The notes under the pieces are model-generated. The model saw nothing but the letters and a program-made list of their open reading frames with translations, made no database searches and was not told the origin of the DNA. Positions 7,405 through 15,970 of a stretch of 20,210 bases of DNA are shown piece after piece. A program made the translations under genes and the position numbers. The first letter of the stretch is position 1. The number at the start of each line of letters is the position of its first letter. Source of the stretch: Ruminococcus flavefaciens. GTDB lineage: Bacteria > Bacillota > Clostridia > Oscillospirales > Ruminococcaceae. Location: contig DBXO01000053.1 in the NCBI GenBank assembly GCA_002309635.1, positions 49,260-69,469 on the forward strand. Reading direction: 5' to 3'.

Positions 7405-7830
7405 ATGGGAACATCATACAGATACAAGTGCGACGATTGCGGCTATGAGGAGGAATTCTTCATCGGCGGCAGCTACCTTGCAAGGAACTATAACCGACGG
7501 GTCGAAGAAGCGGAGGAGGAGCTCCGCAGTGCCGCTCTTTACGGTAAATTCGGCGAAACTATACAGCATATGATGAAGTATGAGCGCGAAAAGGTCTACA
7601 TAAACTGCGATACCGACCTGTATCAGTGCATGGACTGCCGCAGCTTTTCGGTACAGATGGCTAAGGAGCTTTCACTCAACACCTCCGATTATACCCTTTC
7701 CGTGGAATTCAGACACGAATGCCCCGCCTGCCGTTCAACGCTCCTGCGAAAAAGCAGAGGCTCCATTACTTTTTGCCCGAAGTGCAAAAGATTTACCGCT
7801 CAGCTTGTGAGTATGGGACGATTCGATTAA
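7405..7830 (+). CDS. Zinc-ribbon protein of unknown function
   Basis: A 141-residue soluble protein with four CxxC pairs: CDDC near the N-terminus (residues 9-12), CMDC in the middle, and CPAC and CPKC near the C-terminus. Pairs 1-2 and 3-4 could each form a zinc ribbon, with an acidic helical segment (about 29-60, rich in Glu) inserted between the first two. There is no membrane segment or signal peptide. I do not recognise a named family; such proteins are often annotated as hypothetical or rubredoxin-like, and nucleic-acid or protein binding is a guess. AAGGGG lies eight bases before ATG 7405. The gene has its own promoter and a terminator directly behind it, so it is monocistronic. Confidence 0.8.
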   Translation: MGTSYRYKCDDCGYEEEFFIGGSYLARNYNRRVEEAEEELRSAALYGKFGETIQHMMKYEREKVYINCDTDLYQCMDCRSFSVQMAKELSLNTSDYTLSVEFRHECPACRSTLLRKSRGSITFCPKCKRFTAQLVSMGRFD

Positions 7831-7856
7831 AAAAGCAGCCTTTCGGCTGCTTTTTT
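7829..7856. terminator. Bidirectional terminator between the zinc-ribbon gene and the leftward pilus operon
   Basis: Six A, GCAGCC, a TTTC loop, GGCTGC and six T form a 12-pair stem with a T tract in both directions. It overlaps the last two bases of the zinc-ribbon stop codon and the last two bases of the sortase stop codon (minus), so one element ends both converging transcripts. Confidence 0.9.
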
Positions 7857-8673
7857 ATTTCTTTTCCTTCCTGCCGCCCTTCACCATGAGAAGTATCAGC
7901 AGAACAAACAGTATGGGTGCCGCTATTATCGGAGCTACTATCAGCGGCGATATGATGAATACGTCATTGGCTACATAGACCTTGTACTCCTCCTTGGTCT
8001 CAATGCGCCTTCCCCTTACAAGGAGCCTGTGCGAATTGATACCGTAGGGCGTACACGTGAACAGCGTGCAGTAATCTTTGCCCGGTTCCACTTTAAGATC
8101 GTCTATCTCGTAGGGCTTTACCGTCTTTATCTGATCCACCTGATAAGTGAGCACGTCAGACATGACGGTTACATAAAAAACGTCGCCGAGCTCCAGCTTG
8201 TCAAGATCGGTGAACAGCTTCGCACTTGGAAGTCCGCGGTGTCCCGACATGACAGAATGCGTGCTGCTGCCGCCTACCGGAAGGCTTGTTCCCGGAAGAT
8301 GTCCCGCAGCTATCTGCAGGACATTGTCGTCAACGCTGTGATATACGGGAAGCTCCACCTTTATTTTTTCAATGGTAAGATAGCCCATTATTCCGGTTCC
8401 CGTAATATCAAGGGTGCTGTAATATCCCTGTATGCTCTCGGGCTTTATAATGGGTTCTTCCGCAGAGGCGACCTTTTTGTTGTACTCCCTTGCCGCTTCA
8501 AGTATTTTGTCATGCTCCTCGCTGCTTATGGATTCGGTTATCTCGTTGTATGCCTGTATTGCCTTTGACTGGTGCATAGCGTTTATATGCTCGCTCACAG
8601 TGGGATACAGCAGAAGAAATATACCCGTAAACAATGCAGCAAAGGGCAGTATCCTGATAATGATGCGCTTCAT
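7855..8673 (-). CDS. Class C (pilin-polymerising) sortase
   Basis: A 272-residue membrane-bound transpeptidase that cleaves sorting signals and links pilin subunits through a lysine. An N-terminal membrane helix (about 6-24) and a C-terminal one (about 240-264) flank the sortase beta-barrel, as in class C enzymes. Catalytic residues are H145 (SGHRGLP), C207 (TLFTC) and R216 (INSHRLLVRG). The signature stretch GTSLPVGGSSTH is also present. A DPF/DPW-type lid motif is not obvious before the barrel. I chose the start at 8673 (AAGGAG with six-base spacing) over a start at 8733 that would lie in the intergenic hairpin. It is the last gene of the leftward operon, directly after the major pilin, which suggests that this enzyme polymerises that pilin. 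Confidence 0.93.
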   Translation of the reverse strand: MKRIIIRILPFAALFTGIFLLLYPTVSEHINAMHQSKAIQAYNEITESISSEEHDKILEAAREYNKKVASAEEPIIKPESIQGYYSTLDITGTGIMGYLTIEKIKVELPVYHSVDDNVLQIAAGHLPGTSLPVGGSSTHSVMSGHRGLPSAKLFTDLDKLELGDVFYVTVMSDVLTYQVDQIKTVKPYEIDDLKVEPGKDYCTLFTCTPYGINSHRLLVRGRRIETKEEYKVYVANDVFIISPLIVAPIIAAPILFVLLILLMVKGGRKEKK

Positions 8674-8698
8674 CAATTGCTCCTTGCGTAAAACTGCC

Positions 8699-8727
8699 GT
8701 GCAGCAGAGGCGTTGCCCCTGCTGCAC
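8699..8727 (-). promoter_or_regulatory. Strong hairpin between major pilin and sortase genes
   Basis: GTGCAGCAG (8699-8707) pairs with CTGCTGCAC (8719-8727), and the stem continues inward after one mismatch. On the minus strand it is followed by a few bases and TTTT, a poor terminator. It probably acts as a partial attenuator or a 3' stabiliser for the pilin mRNA, lowering sortase expression relative to the pilin. Confidence 0.5.
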
Positions 8728-8767
8728 TGACAAATCAGTTTATTGCTGCGGTATTGCTGTTATTCCT

Positions 8768-10528
8768 TTAGTTCTCTCTTGTGCCCATTCTCTTCTTTGT
8801 TACGAGAAGTACTACAGAACCTGCTACAAGCAGTCCGCCTATGATGTAGAAAAGCTTTGTGCCTATGCCGCCTGTTGATGGGAGGGTAGCGCCTTCGTTA
8901 TTGACTACATTGAATGCAACTGTAGCTGTATCTGTCATCGTAATAGCTGCACCGTCCTTAGTTGCCGTCCAAGCAGGTCCGTTAGTAAATTCGTTTCCGT
9001 CTCCGTTGATTATAACTTTAATTGGTGCAATTGAATTAAAACCTCCGGGAGTAACTATCTCGGTAATAGTATAAGTTCCCGCACCAAGGCCGCCAAATTC
9101 CAATGTACCATCATCTTTTACATATGCTTCTTTGCATATATTAGTTTTATCAGCAGTTGAACTAACATTAGTAACCTTATTATACTTCTTTGAGCTGTCA
9201 TCAATGTCAGCTGCCGCTGGATTAGAAGATACTAAAGCATAAGTTCCATCTTTTAATTTATAGTATGTTCCTGTTGCTGATTCTTCAAACGCCTCTCCAT
9301 TTATCAGCACTACAGTATTTGAAGTTCCGCTGATCTGGAATTTTGCACCAGTTAGAACTGAACCATCAGAGCCCTTTATCTTTGTAAGCTTGATATTAGC
9401 TGTGTAAGTTTTTGTCTGCTTATCAGGTGTTGTACCTACAGAATCCCCGGGTGAACTCTCGTCTTCAGGCGTATCAGGATTATCAGGCGTAGGAGGCTTT
9501 GGTTCATCAGGATTTTCAGCCGATTCACCGGCAGGAGTAACATTGGGATTATTTGAATATGTAAGATTAGCAGTATTCAGATTACCTGCAGTTGTTCGAT
9601 CAGCATTTTCATTAAGCGTTGCTGAATATGTAACTGTAATTGTATCTCCTGCATCGCCTTTACGCTTGTTGTAAAAATCTTTGAAAACAATTTGGAATGT
9701 ATGATTGTCTGTCTGAGAAGAATCAGTCTGAACTACGTAATCAGTACCTGCAACCAAATTAGTAACCGCATTAGTATCCTTATCAGTTAATGTAATAACA
9801 ACATCATCGTTAAATGTAAGTCCCGCTGCAAGATCATCGTTAATAACGAAGAAATACTTTGAATATCCTGTCATATCGGGAACAGCAGATGTGATAGTAT
9901 ATCCAACTGCATCGCCTATGCTTACATTATTTGCCTTTCCTGAATCTTTAGGATCAGGTGAAGTAATAACTTTATCCAGTGTAGGTGTCGGTTTCTTCGG
10001 CGTTACATCTGTAGGGCCTGCAACTTTAAGCATATAACGAGATATGATAGCACCTGTTGGAGCACTTGATTCTTCAACAAGGTAATAACCAGCTTCTGTT
10101 ACAGGAATTGTATACTTGCCGCCAGCCAATTCGCCGGAAGTCACTGAAGATGTACCTCCTTTATTAGCATAAGCAAGCTTTGCAAACTGTGCAAGCTTCT
10201 CATTGTTACCGTTCAGATCAACTAATTTTTTTGCTACGGACTCTGCATCGGTAACTGAAGCAAAATCGGTTCCCAGAATACTGTCTGCTTTTAATGCCGT
10301 AACAAATGCGTCACTGCCAAAGCCTGATGCCCAAACGATATTTGAAAGGGTTGTTCCATTCAGATTTCCAGCAAATATTTTATAAGCTTTATAAGCGTAA
10401 TCAGCCGTAGAATTGTTTACAGTAATATCATAATCTGCCGCAAACGCCGTCATTCCTGTGGCTGCCATGGGTGTTAATGCTAACAGACCTGCTGTCAGTA
10501 TAGCTAATGTTCTTTTATTAGTTTTCAT
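8768..10528 (-). CDS. Major pilin (LPSTG, isopeptide-domain fimbrial protein)
   Basis: A 586-residue secreted shaft subunit. The signal peptide ends near AFA (28-30). An N-terminal domain with an E-box-like segment (YYLVEESSAP, E152/E153) is followed by a PKKP segment (K178/K179), a candidate for the lysine used in polymerisation. Next comes a fimbrial D2-type isopeptide domain (about 183-330), in which K186 (TLDKVI) and N326/N327 (YSNNP) are the probable internal cross-link pair. A Pro/Asp/Glu-rich linker near 335-370 precedes a Cna-B/SpaA-like domain with the E-box YTITEIVTPGGF (E490). The sorting signal LPSTG (549-553), a hydrophobic helix and a KKRMGTREN tail complete it. GGAGGT lies six bases before the start. 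The size and domain order fit the SpaA/FimA shaft pilins of Gram-positive gut bacteria. It sits between the adhesin and the class C sortase in one operon. Confidence 0.93.
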   Translation of the reverse strand: MKTNKRTLAILTAGLLALTPMAATGMTAFAADYDITVNNSTADYAYKAYKIFAGNLNGTTLSNIVWASGFGSDAFVTALKADSILGTDFASVTDAESVAKKLVDLNGNNEKLAQFAKLAYANKGGTSSVTSGELAGGKYTIPVTEAGYYLVEESSAPTGAIISRYMLKVAGPTDVTPKKPTPTLDKVITSPDPKDSGKANNVSIGDAVGYTITSAVPDMTGYSKYFFVINDDLAAGLTFNDDVVITLTDKDTNAVTNLVAGTDYVVQTDSSQTDNHTFQIVFKDFYNKRKGDAGDTITVTYSATLNENADRTTAGNLNTANLTYSNNPNVTPAGESAENPDEPKPPTPDNPDTPEDESSPGDSVGTTPDKQTKTYTANIKLTKIKGSDGSVLTGAKFQISGTSNTVVLINGEAFEESATGTYYKLKDGTYALVSSNPAAADIDDSSKKYNKVTNVSSTADKTNICKEAYVKDDGTLEFGGLGAGTYTITEIVTPGGFNSIAPIKVIINGDGNEFTNGPAWTATKDGAAITMTDTATVAFNVVNNEGATLPSTGGIGTKLFYIIGGLLVAGSVVLLVTKKRMGTREN

Positions 10529-10601
10529 ATGTTTTACCTCCGTTTTCTTTTATTGAATTGATTTCGTTTCGATCCGCCGTTCTAAATCTCAGGAAGCCAT
10601 T

Positions 10602-13600
10602 TCACACTCGCCTCCTTTTACGCCTGTACAAGGCGGATCCGCTTAGTATTCCAATTGCTGTCAGCATACTTCCGAGTATATATATACCCGTTGTGCCTCG
10701 TCCTCCCGTTGCAGGGAGCTTGTACCAGATGTACTTGTTTGTGACAAGTATCGGTGACTGTTCTGTATTGGTCGAAACAAACTGTCTGTCGTAGGAAATG
10801 ATGTAGTCATTATGTTCACTTATAACAGTCTTGTCATCGCCGTTCAGTTCGATTCTGGTGGTTACCTTATTACCGTCGCTACCGATCCACTGTTCTTCGA
10901 TCCAGTATCTGTAGAGGGTTTGTGGCGCCTCGGCGAGATTATCTTTCCCCCAGTGATAACCCATTCCGTCATACAGTGTGCCATTGGTGATAGGAAGTGT
11001 GATCTCCCTTAAGAAATCGCTATCAAGAGTATACTGACCGTCCAGATGAAGCGGATTGGTTACAGAGTTTTCGTCCGGATCCAGATCGTAGTTGCTGTAA
11101 TCTGAGTAATATTTGCCTCCGATTATTTCGTAACCGTCCTTATTGCCAGAAACAGGTGTCGTTGTTTCTGTTACATCATAGATTCTCAGATATCTTAATC
11201 TGAATGGTCTTGTATCATTATTTGTTCCAAAGTACAATATTGCATTACTCATATCAGCATCAGCAGGCACTGAGAACTCACCAGTAGTGTCATAATGCTT
11301 ATATTGATCATCTCCTTGTATACTAAGCTGTGTAGTACAAATCCATGGAGACCATTCACCTTGACCGTTTCGATTATAAGCTACAGATATATGTACATTT
11401 CCTGCACCATTTGCTCCATGTCGCTGAGTACCCAACTCAAATCTGTACCTATGACCAGGCAGAAGAATCGAATTTACATTTTTCTTAATACTTGCATCAT
11501 TGTCACTTCCACGTCCATAAATCAGCAAATTATTATCACCTTCACCAACACTCGGACTTCCATTTAGGCTCCAATCACTTGGTAAAGTAGTTCCGAAAGT
11601 AATATTATATACTTCCGTATTACTTGCCACTGACGCGCCGCTTACAATAACTCTTCCTGTATCCTCTTCCACATCAACTTGGGTATTTCCTTCGATAGCC
11701 GTAAACTCATCCATATAGAATTGAGAAATCAGAGGAGCCTCATATTGTCCATGTTCGTTGTTTCGATCAGGATTTGCTGTTTCAACAATAATGAACATAT
11801 TGTATGGATCAATTTCAGCAGGAAGAGTTACTTTTCCGGTAAGCTGAGTCCATTGTCCCTTCTGTACTGTTTTACTTGATATACCACGATAACTTCCGTT
11901 ATTCTCCTTATTCAATCCGTCATTAAAAGTAAAATTAAACTGAATCGAATCCGGAGCATTAGTGTTATCGGTATCATCATAATAAACGTAAGTACTGAAA
12001 GTATATGTCTTGTTCATTTTGAATTTTGCAGGATCAAGCTTCAGTGTTGCACCGTTAAAGGATTTGATTCTGTCATATACACGAAGAGCGTCTCCCTTTG
12101 CATAAGGATTGTATCCGCTTGATTCTACCTTGGCATTTGTTCCCTTTGAAGCATCATTTTGTACGCTCCAGCTATTGGTACCTCTTGTAAATGAATGATG
12201 GAGCAGCAGCAGGCTGTCCTCGGCATTATCTGACGTTACCTTAAATGTTACTGTATTTGAAGAAGCAGAAAGGTTCTGAACTGTAAGAATATTTTCATCT
12301 TCCTCAAACTTGACATACAGCTCACCGTTTGGCTTATTATCATCTGTATAACAGCTGTCGGTATGCGTGTGTTCGTTATCGTTCCTATGACCGCAACTGA
12401 TATTCACAGGCATATATATGACTTCATTACTACCTATCTGTTTCTGCGGATACTGCGTATCGCCTCTATATAATACAACTCCCTCAGGAAGCTGATAGTA
12501 TATTTCAGCGCTGCCGTTCGCATAAACAGGATGTTCGTCAGTTGACTTGATCGTTTTGGACGCTATCGGATTTCCGCCCTCGTCAAGAATATTGACCGTC
12601 AAACTGGTCGGCGTACTATCCGAAAAACCTACCTTTTCACGCTTGAGAACGAGCTTTACAGCAGGTTGTCCTGTCGGCGGGATATTCTCCCATTCCTTCT
12701 TGACATATATATCAGTCTTGGTAATATCTGTATTGGTAACCTGAAGAACCTTGTACTGTTTGCCGTTTAAATCGGTATCATATGTATCACTGTAAGAAGC
12801 CTTGAATCCGAATGGAACATTGAGCTCCTCTACAGAGTAAGTGTATACATGATTTCCGTAACGGGCAAGAAGATTTTCAATAGTTTTACCATTCACCTGT
12901 TCATCAGGTTCAAGCAGGAAAACTCGTCTCTTCTTTGTTTTGGTTACGCCGTTCTCTGTGACATCATACTTCAGTGCTACCTGCTTCACCTCTCCTGTTG
13001 CGGAGTCGGTACGCATTATCTTGTACTTCATTGTGAAGTTAGCCGGTTTTTTATTATCGTCACAATCCCAGTCCTTTTTGACCTTTATCTTTGTCGTATC
13101 CTGAATTACTCTGTTATTGAATAAATAGGAATTGGTATCACTTAGTGCAACGCCGTTCGCACTTGAATCGACATCCGCATTTGCACCGCCCGCTGTGAAC
13201 TGTGCCATAGTAACACCGTTGACCGATACCTTATCATAGACATTCGGATCAACTCCGACCTCTACTACCTTAAACATTCTGTCCTGTCCAAGATTTTCAA
13301 AGGTCTTTCTCTCTCCGTCTTTAAGTGTGAAGCGTCCATGTTCTGTTTCTGGCAAATTCGGCTCTATCCATCCTTCTTCATTTTCAGGAGTATTTGGATC
13401 ATCTGCGATCCATTCCAAGACCTGGAACTCATATGACTTATTGTCGATTTCAGGATCCTTTACCAAATGCTGCTGATAATCAACAGTTTTCATAACAGTC
13501 AGAGGCTTGAGAGTAGGAAGATTCATATCCATAGCAAGGTTTGAATAACAACCGCCTCGCTCAAGATAGAACATTTTTATAGTATGCGCTCCGCCGTCAT

Positions 13601-15371
13601 TAGGTCCGCAGTTCTTACCAGCAATATCATCAAATTTGCTCGCAATGGTTTCAACTTTCCATTTTGATACTGATTCACCGTCAGTATTTACACCGTTGTC
13701 AGGCAGCAAAACAGTTGCAGGTAAATCAGGATTATTAATTCTTAATGTGTTATATGCTGATTCGGCAGTATCGCCGAGTGCATTATCCTGTGTCCATACG
13801 AGACCGTTGGTAAAGTCTATCATACCTGCGGCAGGTTCATGGATACCGCCGATGTCCAGAACAAGAACATCATCAACAAACACCCACATATCGTCATCAC
13901 CGCTGTACTTGAATACGATCGGCTCGGCTGACTGATCATTTGTGTCTACGTAATTTGAAAAACTTGCTTCCATTGTCATGCCGAAATGGTGATTGTAACC
14001 GTTTCCGTCAAAATTTGGGTCTTTTCTTGTTTCATCATACTGATCAAACGGAAAGAAACCAATTTTGAACCCGGGATCCTTGTTATCAGTATATTTTAAA
14101 GGTTGTTCATTGCTGTCATACTTAATGTTGTTAACATCATTTATTCTGTGATGATTATCATTGATTATCTCAAATGTTCCCTTTTCTACCGTTGGTGTAT
14201 CGGGGTCATCACCATATACAATAAATTCGTTGGTATCATTATCGAAATATGCATAGTTCTCATTACTGTTATAAACAAGATGTCCGTTCTTTTTTTGTAA
14301 AAAATGATTTACATCAGTGTAAACAGTTTTATATGCACTTTGATCTATCTCCTGCTCGTTTACTGTATACTTAGTAGTAGGAGCAAAAAGATAATAAAGA
14401 CTGTTTCCCGAGCCTGCAATATGCGGATATCCATCAATACCAAGCGTGCTTTCTACTATACCTGAAACAGGTCTGTTTCCTGAATACACAGGCGTTGAAT
14501 TGTAATCTCCTGAATAGCTGTTCTTGTCAGGCTGATACTCTGTAACTCTGTATCCGATTACAACAGGATTACCTTTTTCATCTAATTTAATATTATTATT
14601 TTCATCATATTCATAGACTGGTGTATTATGATTATAGACATTGGAATCATTGCAATCCTTGTGTACTGGTGTACCATAAGCAAGAAACAGGATATCATCA
14701 TTAATGTTTCTTCCTGCATTTATTCCATCGGTAGTATTTGCATTCGGATGAGTCCAAACATTATTCTCGTTATCCCATCTATAAAAGTAATTATTATTCT
14801 GTGACTCAAGAGTATCACCGCCGTAATCAAACAGCGTAAATTTGATACCCTCGGCAATATTGTCGATAGTTGATACTGTCGGAGGAAGCGAACTTTCGCC
14901 GTCAAGCGCCCTGAGTTCATTATCCAGAACGACCCCGGGCATATCCCCGGCTAAGAGCTCCGCATCGTCCACGTCCAGCACATTGCTTATTGCACAGACT
15001 GTATCGTCAAATTCGTCTGCTTCTGCCATGTCGGCTTCGGGAATATCCTCGTCGGTATAGCAAAGCGTTGTGTGCAAATGCTCGTCATATCCGCAGACAA
15101 GTACCTTCTCCCAGCACTCCTCGGTATGAGTATGCTCCTCGTTTTCCTCAAGTCCGCAAACGAGCCTGTATTCGTAGCATTCATCGGTGTGCTCGTGCTC
15201 ATCGATTCCGCACAGCGGCTCGTTTACCAAAGTTACGACCGTATCGCGAAGCTCCCAGAGGACTCCCGATGAAACAAATACTGACAATACAAGCAGCAGC
15301 GATACCATACGCCGTCGCTTAACACTGTTTTTATGAATTATCTCATAAAAAACATCGAAATAGTTTTTCAT
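10602..15371 (-). CDS. Giant LPATG adhesin / pilus tip protein with fibro-slime and CBM-like modules
   Basis: A 1589-residue secreted adhesin. A basic N-region (KRRR, 18-21) and hydrophobic core (23-38) form the signal peptide. Residues 54-104 carry three C-G-x(3-6)-H-x-H-x3-C motifs. A fibro-slime domain (about 440-625) is recognised by YSGDDDMWVFVDDVLVLDIG and the GGIH motif. Two Cna-B-like stalk domains start at about 760 (TKIKVKKDWD) and 883 (TDIYVKKEWEN). A fourth C-H-H-C motif lies at 993-1007. Residues about 1054-1228 resemble CBM4/9/22 modules (YTFSTYVYY, KGQWTQLTGKV, FYMDEFTAI); 1254-1398 looks like a second jelly roll. A last Cna-B-like part precedes LPATG (1552-1556), a helix and RRKRRR. 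ATG 15371 has AGGAGG 13 bases upstream, unusually far. Cotranscribed with the pilin, it probably forms the tip, binding plant or mucus glycans; the ligand is inference. Confidence 0.92.
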   Translation of the reverse strand: MKNYFDVFYEIIHKNSVKRRRMVSLLLVLSVFVSSGVLWELRDTVVTLVNEPLCGIDEHEHTDECYEYRLVCGLEENEEHTHTEECWEKVLVCGYDEHLHTTLCYTDEDIPEADMAEADEFDDTVCAISNVLDVDDAELLAGDMPGVVLDNELRALDGESSLPPTVSTIDNIAEGIKFTLFDYGGDTLESQNNNYFYRWDNENNVWTHPNANTTDGINAGRNINDDILFLAYGTPVHKDCNDSNVYNHNTPVYEYDENNNIKLDEKGNPVVIGYRVTEYQPDKNSYSGDYNSTPVYSGNRPVSGIVESTLGIDGYPHIAGSGNSLYYLFAPTTKYTVNEQEIDQSAYKTVYTDVNHFLQKKNGHLVYNSNENYAYFDNDTNEFIVYGDDPDTPTVEKGTFEIINDNHHRINDVNNIKYDSNEQPLKYTDNKDPGFKIGFFPFDQYDETRKDPNFDGNGYNHHFGMTMEASFSNYVDTNDQSAEPIVFKYSGDDDMWVFVDDVLVLDIGGIHEPAAGMIDFTNGLVWTQDNALGDTAESAYNTLRINNPDLPATVLLPDNGVNTDGESVSKWKVETIASKFDDIAGKNCGPNDGGAHTIKMFYLERGGCYSNLAMDMNLPTLKPLTVMKTVDYQQHLVKDPEIDNKSYEFQVLEWIADDPNTPENEEGWIEPNLPETEHGRFTLKDGERKTFENLGQDRMFKVVEVGVDPNVYDKVSVNGVTMAQFTAGGANADVDSSANGVALSDTNSYLFNNRVIQDTTKIKVKKDWDCDDNKKPANFTMKYKIMRTDSATGEVKQVALKYDVTENGVTKTKKRRVFLLEPDEQVNGKTIENLLARYGNHVYTYSVEELNVPFGFKASYSDTYDTDLNGKQYKVLQVTNTDITKTDIYVKKEWENIPPTGQPAVKLVLKREKVGFSDSTPTSLTVNILDEGGNPIASKTIKSTDEHPVYANGSAEIYYQLPEGVVLYRGDTQYPQKQIGSNEVIYMPVNISCGHRNDNEHTHTDSCYTDDNKPNGELYVKFEEDENILTVQNLSASSNTVTFKVTSDNAEDSLLLLHHSFTRGTNSWSVQNDASKGTNAKVESSGYNPYAKGDALRVYDRIKSFNGATLKLDPAKFKMNKTYTFSTYVYYDDTDNTNAPDSIQFNFTFNDGLNKENNGSYRGISSKTVQKGQWTQLTGKVTLPAEIDPYNMFIIVETANPDRNNEHGQYEAPLISQFYMDEFTAIEGNTQVDVEEDTGRVIVSGASVASNTEVYNITFGTTLPSDWSLNGSPSVGEGDNNLLIYGRGSDNDASIKKNVNSILLPGHRYRFELGTQRHGANGAGNVHISVAYNRNGQGEWSPWICTTQLSIQGDDQYKHYDTTGEFSVPADADMSNAILYFGTNNDTRPFRLRYLRIYDVTETTTPVSGNKDGYEIIGGKYYSDYSNYDLDPDENSVTNPLHLDGQYTLDSDFLREITLPITNGTLYDGMGYHWGKDNLAEAPQTLYRYWIEEQWIGSDGNKVTTRIELNGDDKTVISEHNDYIISYDRQFVSTNTEQSPILVTNKYIWYKLPATGGRGTTGIYILGSMLTAIGILSGSALYRRKRRRV
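15060..15212 (-). repeat. Three Cys-His motif repeats at the N-terminus of the adhesin
   Basis: Within the adhesin, residues C54/H59/H61/C65, C72/H80/H82/C86 and C93/H98/H100/C104 repeat with H-x-H-x3-C fixed and C-x4 or C-x7 before the first His; the first Cys is always followed by Gly. Acidic residues surround each. A fourth copy (C993/H1001/H1003/C1007) is encoded at 12351-12395. The ligand set suggests metal binding or disulfides. Confidence 0.8.
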
Positions 15372-15397
15372 ACTATTTCACCGTCCTCCTTTCGCAA

Positions 15398-15970
15398 TCA
15401 TTTTTTGGACCATACCTTGAATATGACCCTTCCGATTATCTGATCCTCACCGACGGAACCGATAGCGGCACTTCTGCTGTCCACAGACGCCTCTCTCTGA
15501 TCGCCGAGGATAAAGATCTTGTTTTCGGGCACCTGATACGGGAATTCGATCTCGCATCTTCCGGGAACCTTCTCCTCTACATACGGCTCGTCAAGCATTT
15601 TGCCGTTGACAAAGACGTTCCCGTCGCCGTCCATGTCCACCATGTCCCCTGAAAGTCCTATAACTCTCTTTAAAAGCGTTTTATTCTGCCATGAAATGCA
15701 GCACAGGTCGCCGTAGTCAACATTATCCGACTTGATGAGCACCAGTATATCTCCGTCCTTAAGAGTAGGCTCCATGCTGCTTCCCGCGACCTGTACGACG
15801 GGGAAGAACAGGGTAGAAACAAGAACAGCTACTGCCGCCACAACGATAAGTATGGAGACTGTGCTAAGCATAGTACTTCTGAACTTTTTCCTGTAATTTA
15901 TATTTTTAAGCTCTGCCTCGACCTGCTCGACCGAGGGCATAGACTGTGGTATCTTCTTATTCGCCGACAT
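15398..15970 (-). CDS. lepB: Signal peptidase I of the leftward pilus operon
   Basis: A 190-residue membrane serine protease that removes signal peptides from secreted preproteins. One membrane helix (about 37-56) precedes the catalytic domain with S65 in the SSMEPT box and general base K101 in LLKRVIG. The C-terminal GDxRxxSxDSR box (ILGDQREASVDSR) completes the S26A family set. A single N-terminal helix and small size are normal for Gram-positive (P-type) enzymes. The start overlaps the end of the coiled-coil gene by 14 bases, and the adhesin begins 26 bases after the stop, so all are in one operon. Pilus loci often carry a dedicated signal peptidase; the natural substrates here are the adhesin and the major pilin. 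It is a clear paralogue of the enzyme at 16900-17460. Confidence 0.93.
   Translation of the reverse strand: MSANKKIPQSMPSVEQVEAELKNINYRKKFRSTMLSTVSILIVVAAVAVLVSTLFFPVVQVAGSSMEPTLKDGDILVLIKSDNVDYGDLCCISWQNKTLLKRVIGLSGDMVDMDGDGNVFVNGKMLDEPYVEEKVPGRCEIEFPYQVPENKIFILGDQREASVDSRSAAIGSVGEDQIIGRVIFKVWSKK

Noticed and set aside
8029..8878. Plus-strand frames opposite the leftward sortase and pilin end
   Set aside because: They are antisense to the sortase catalytic core and the pilin sorting signal.
14842..15322. Ser-, Arg- and Ala-rich frames opposite the adhesin N-terminus
   Set aside because: They mirror the Asp/Glu-rich and Cys-His coding sequence and have no start signals.
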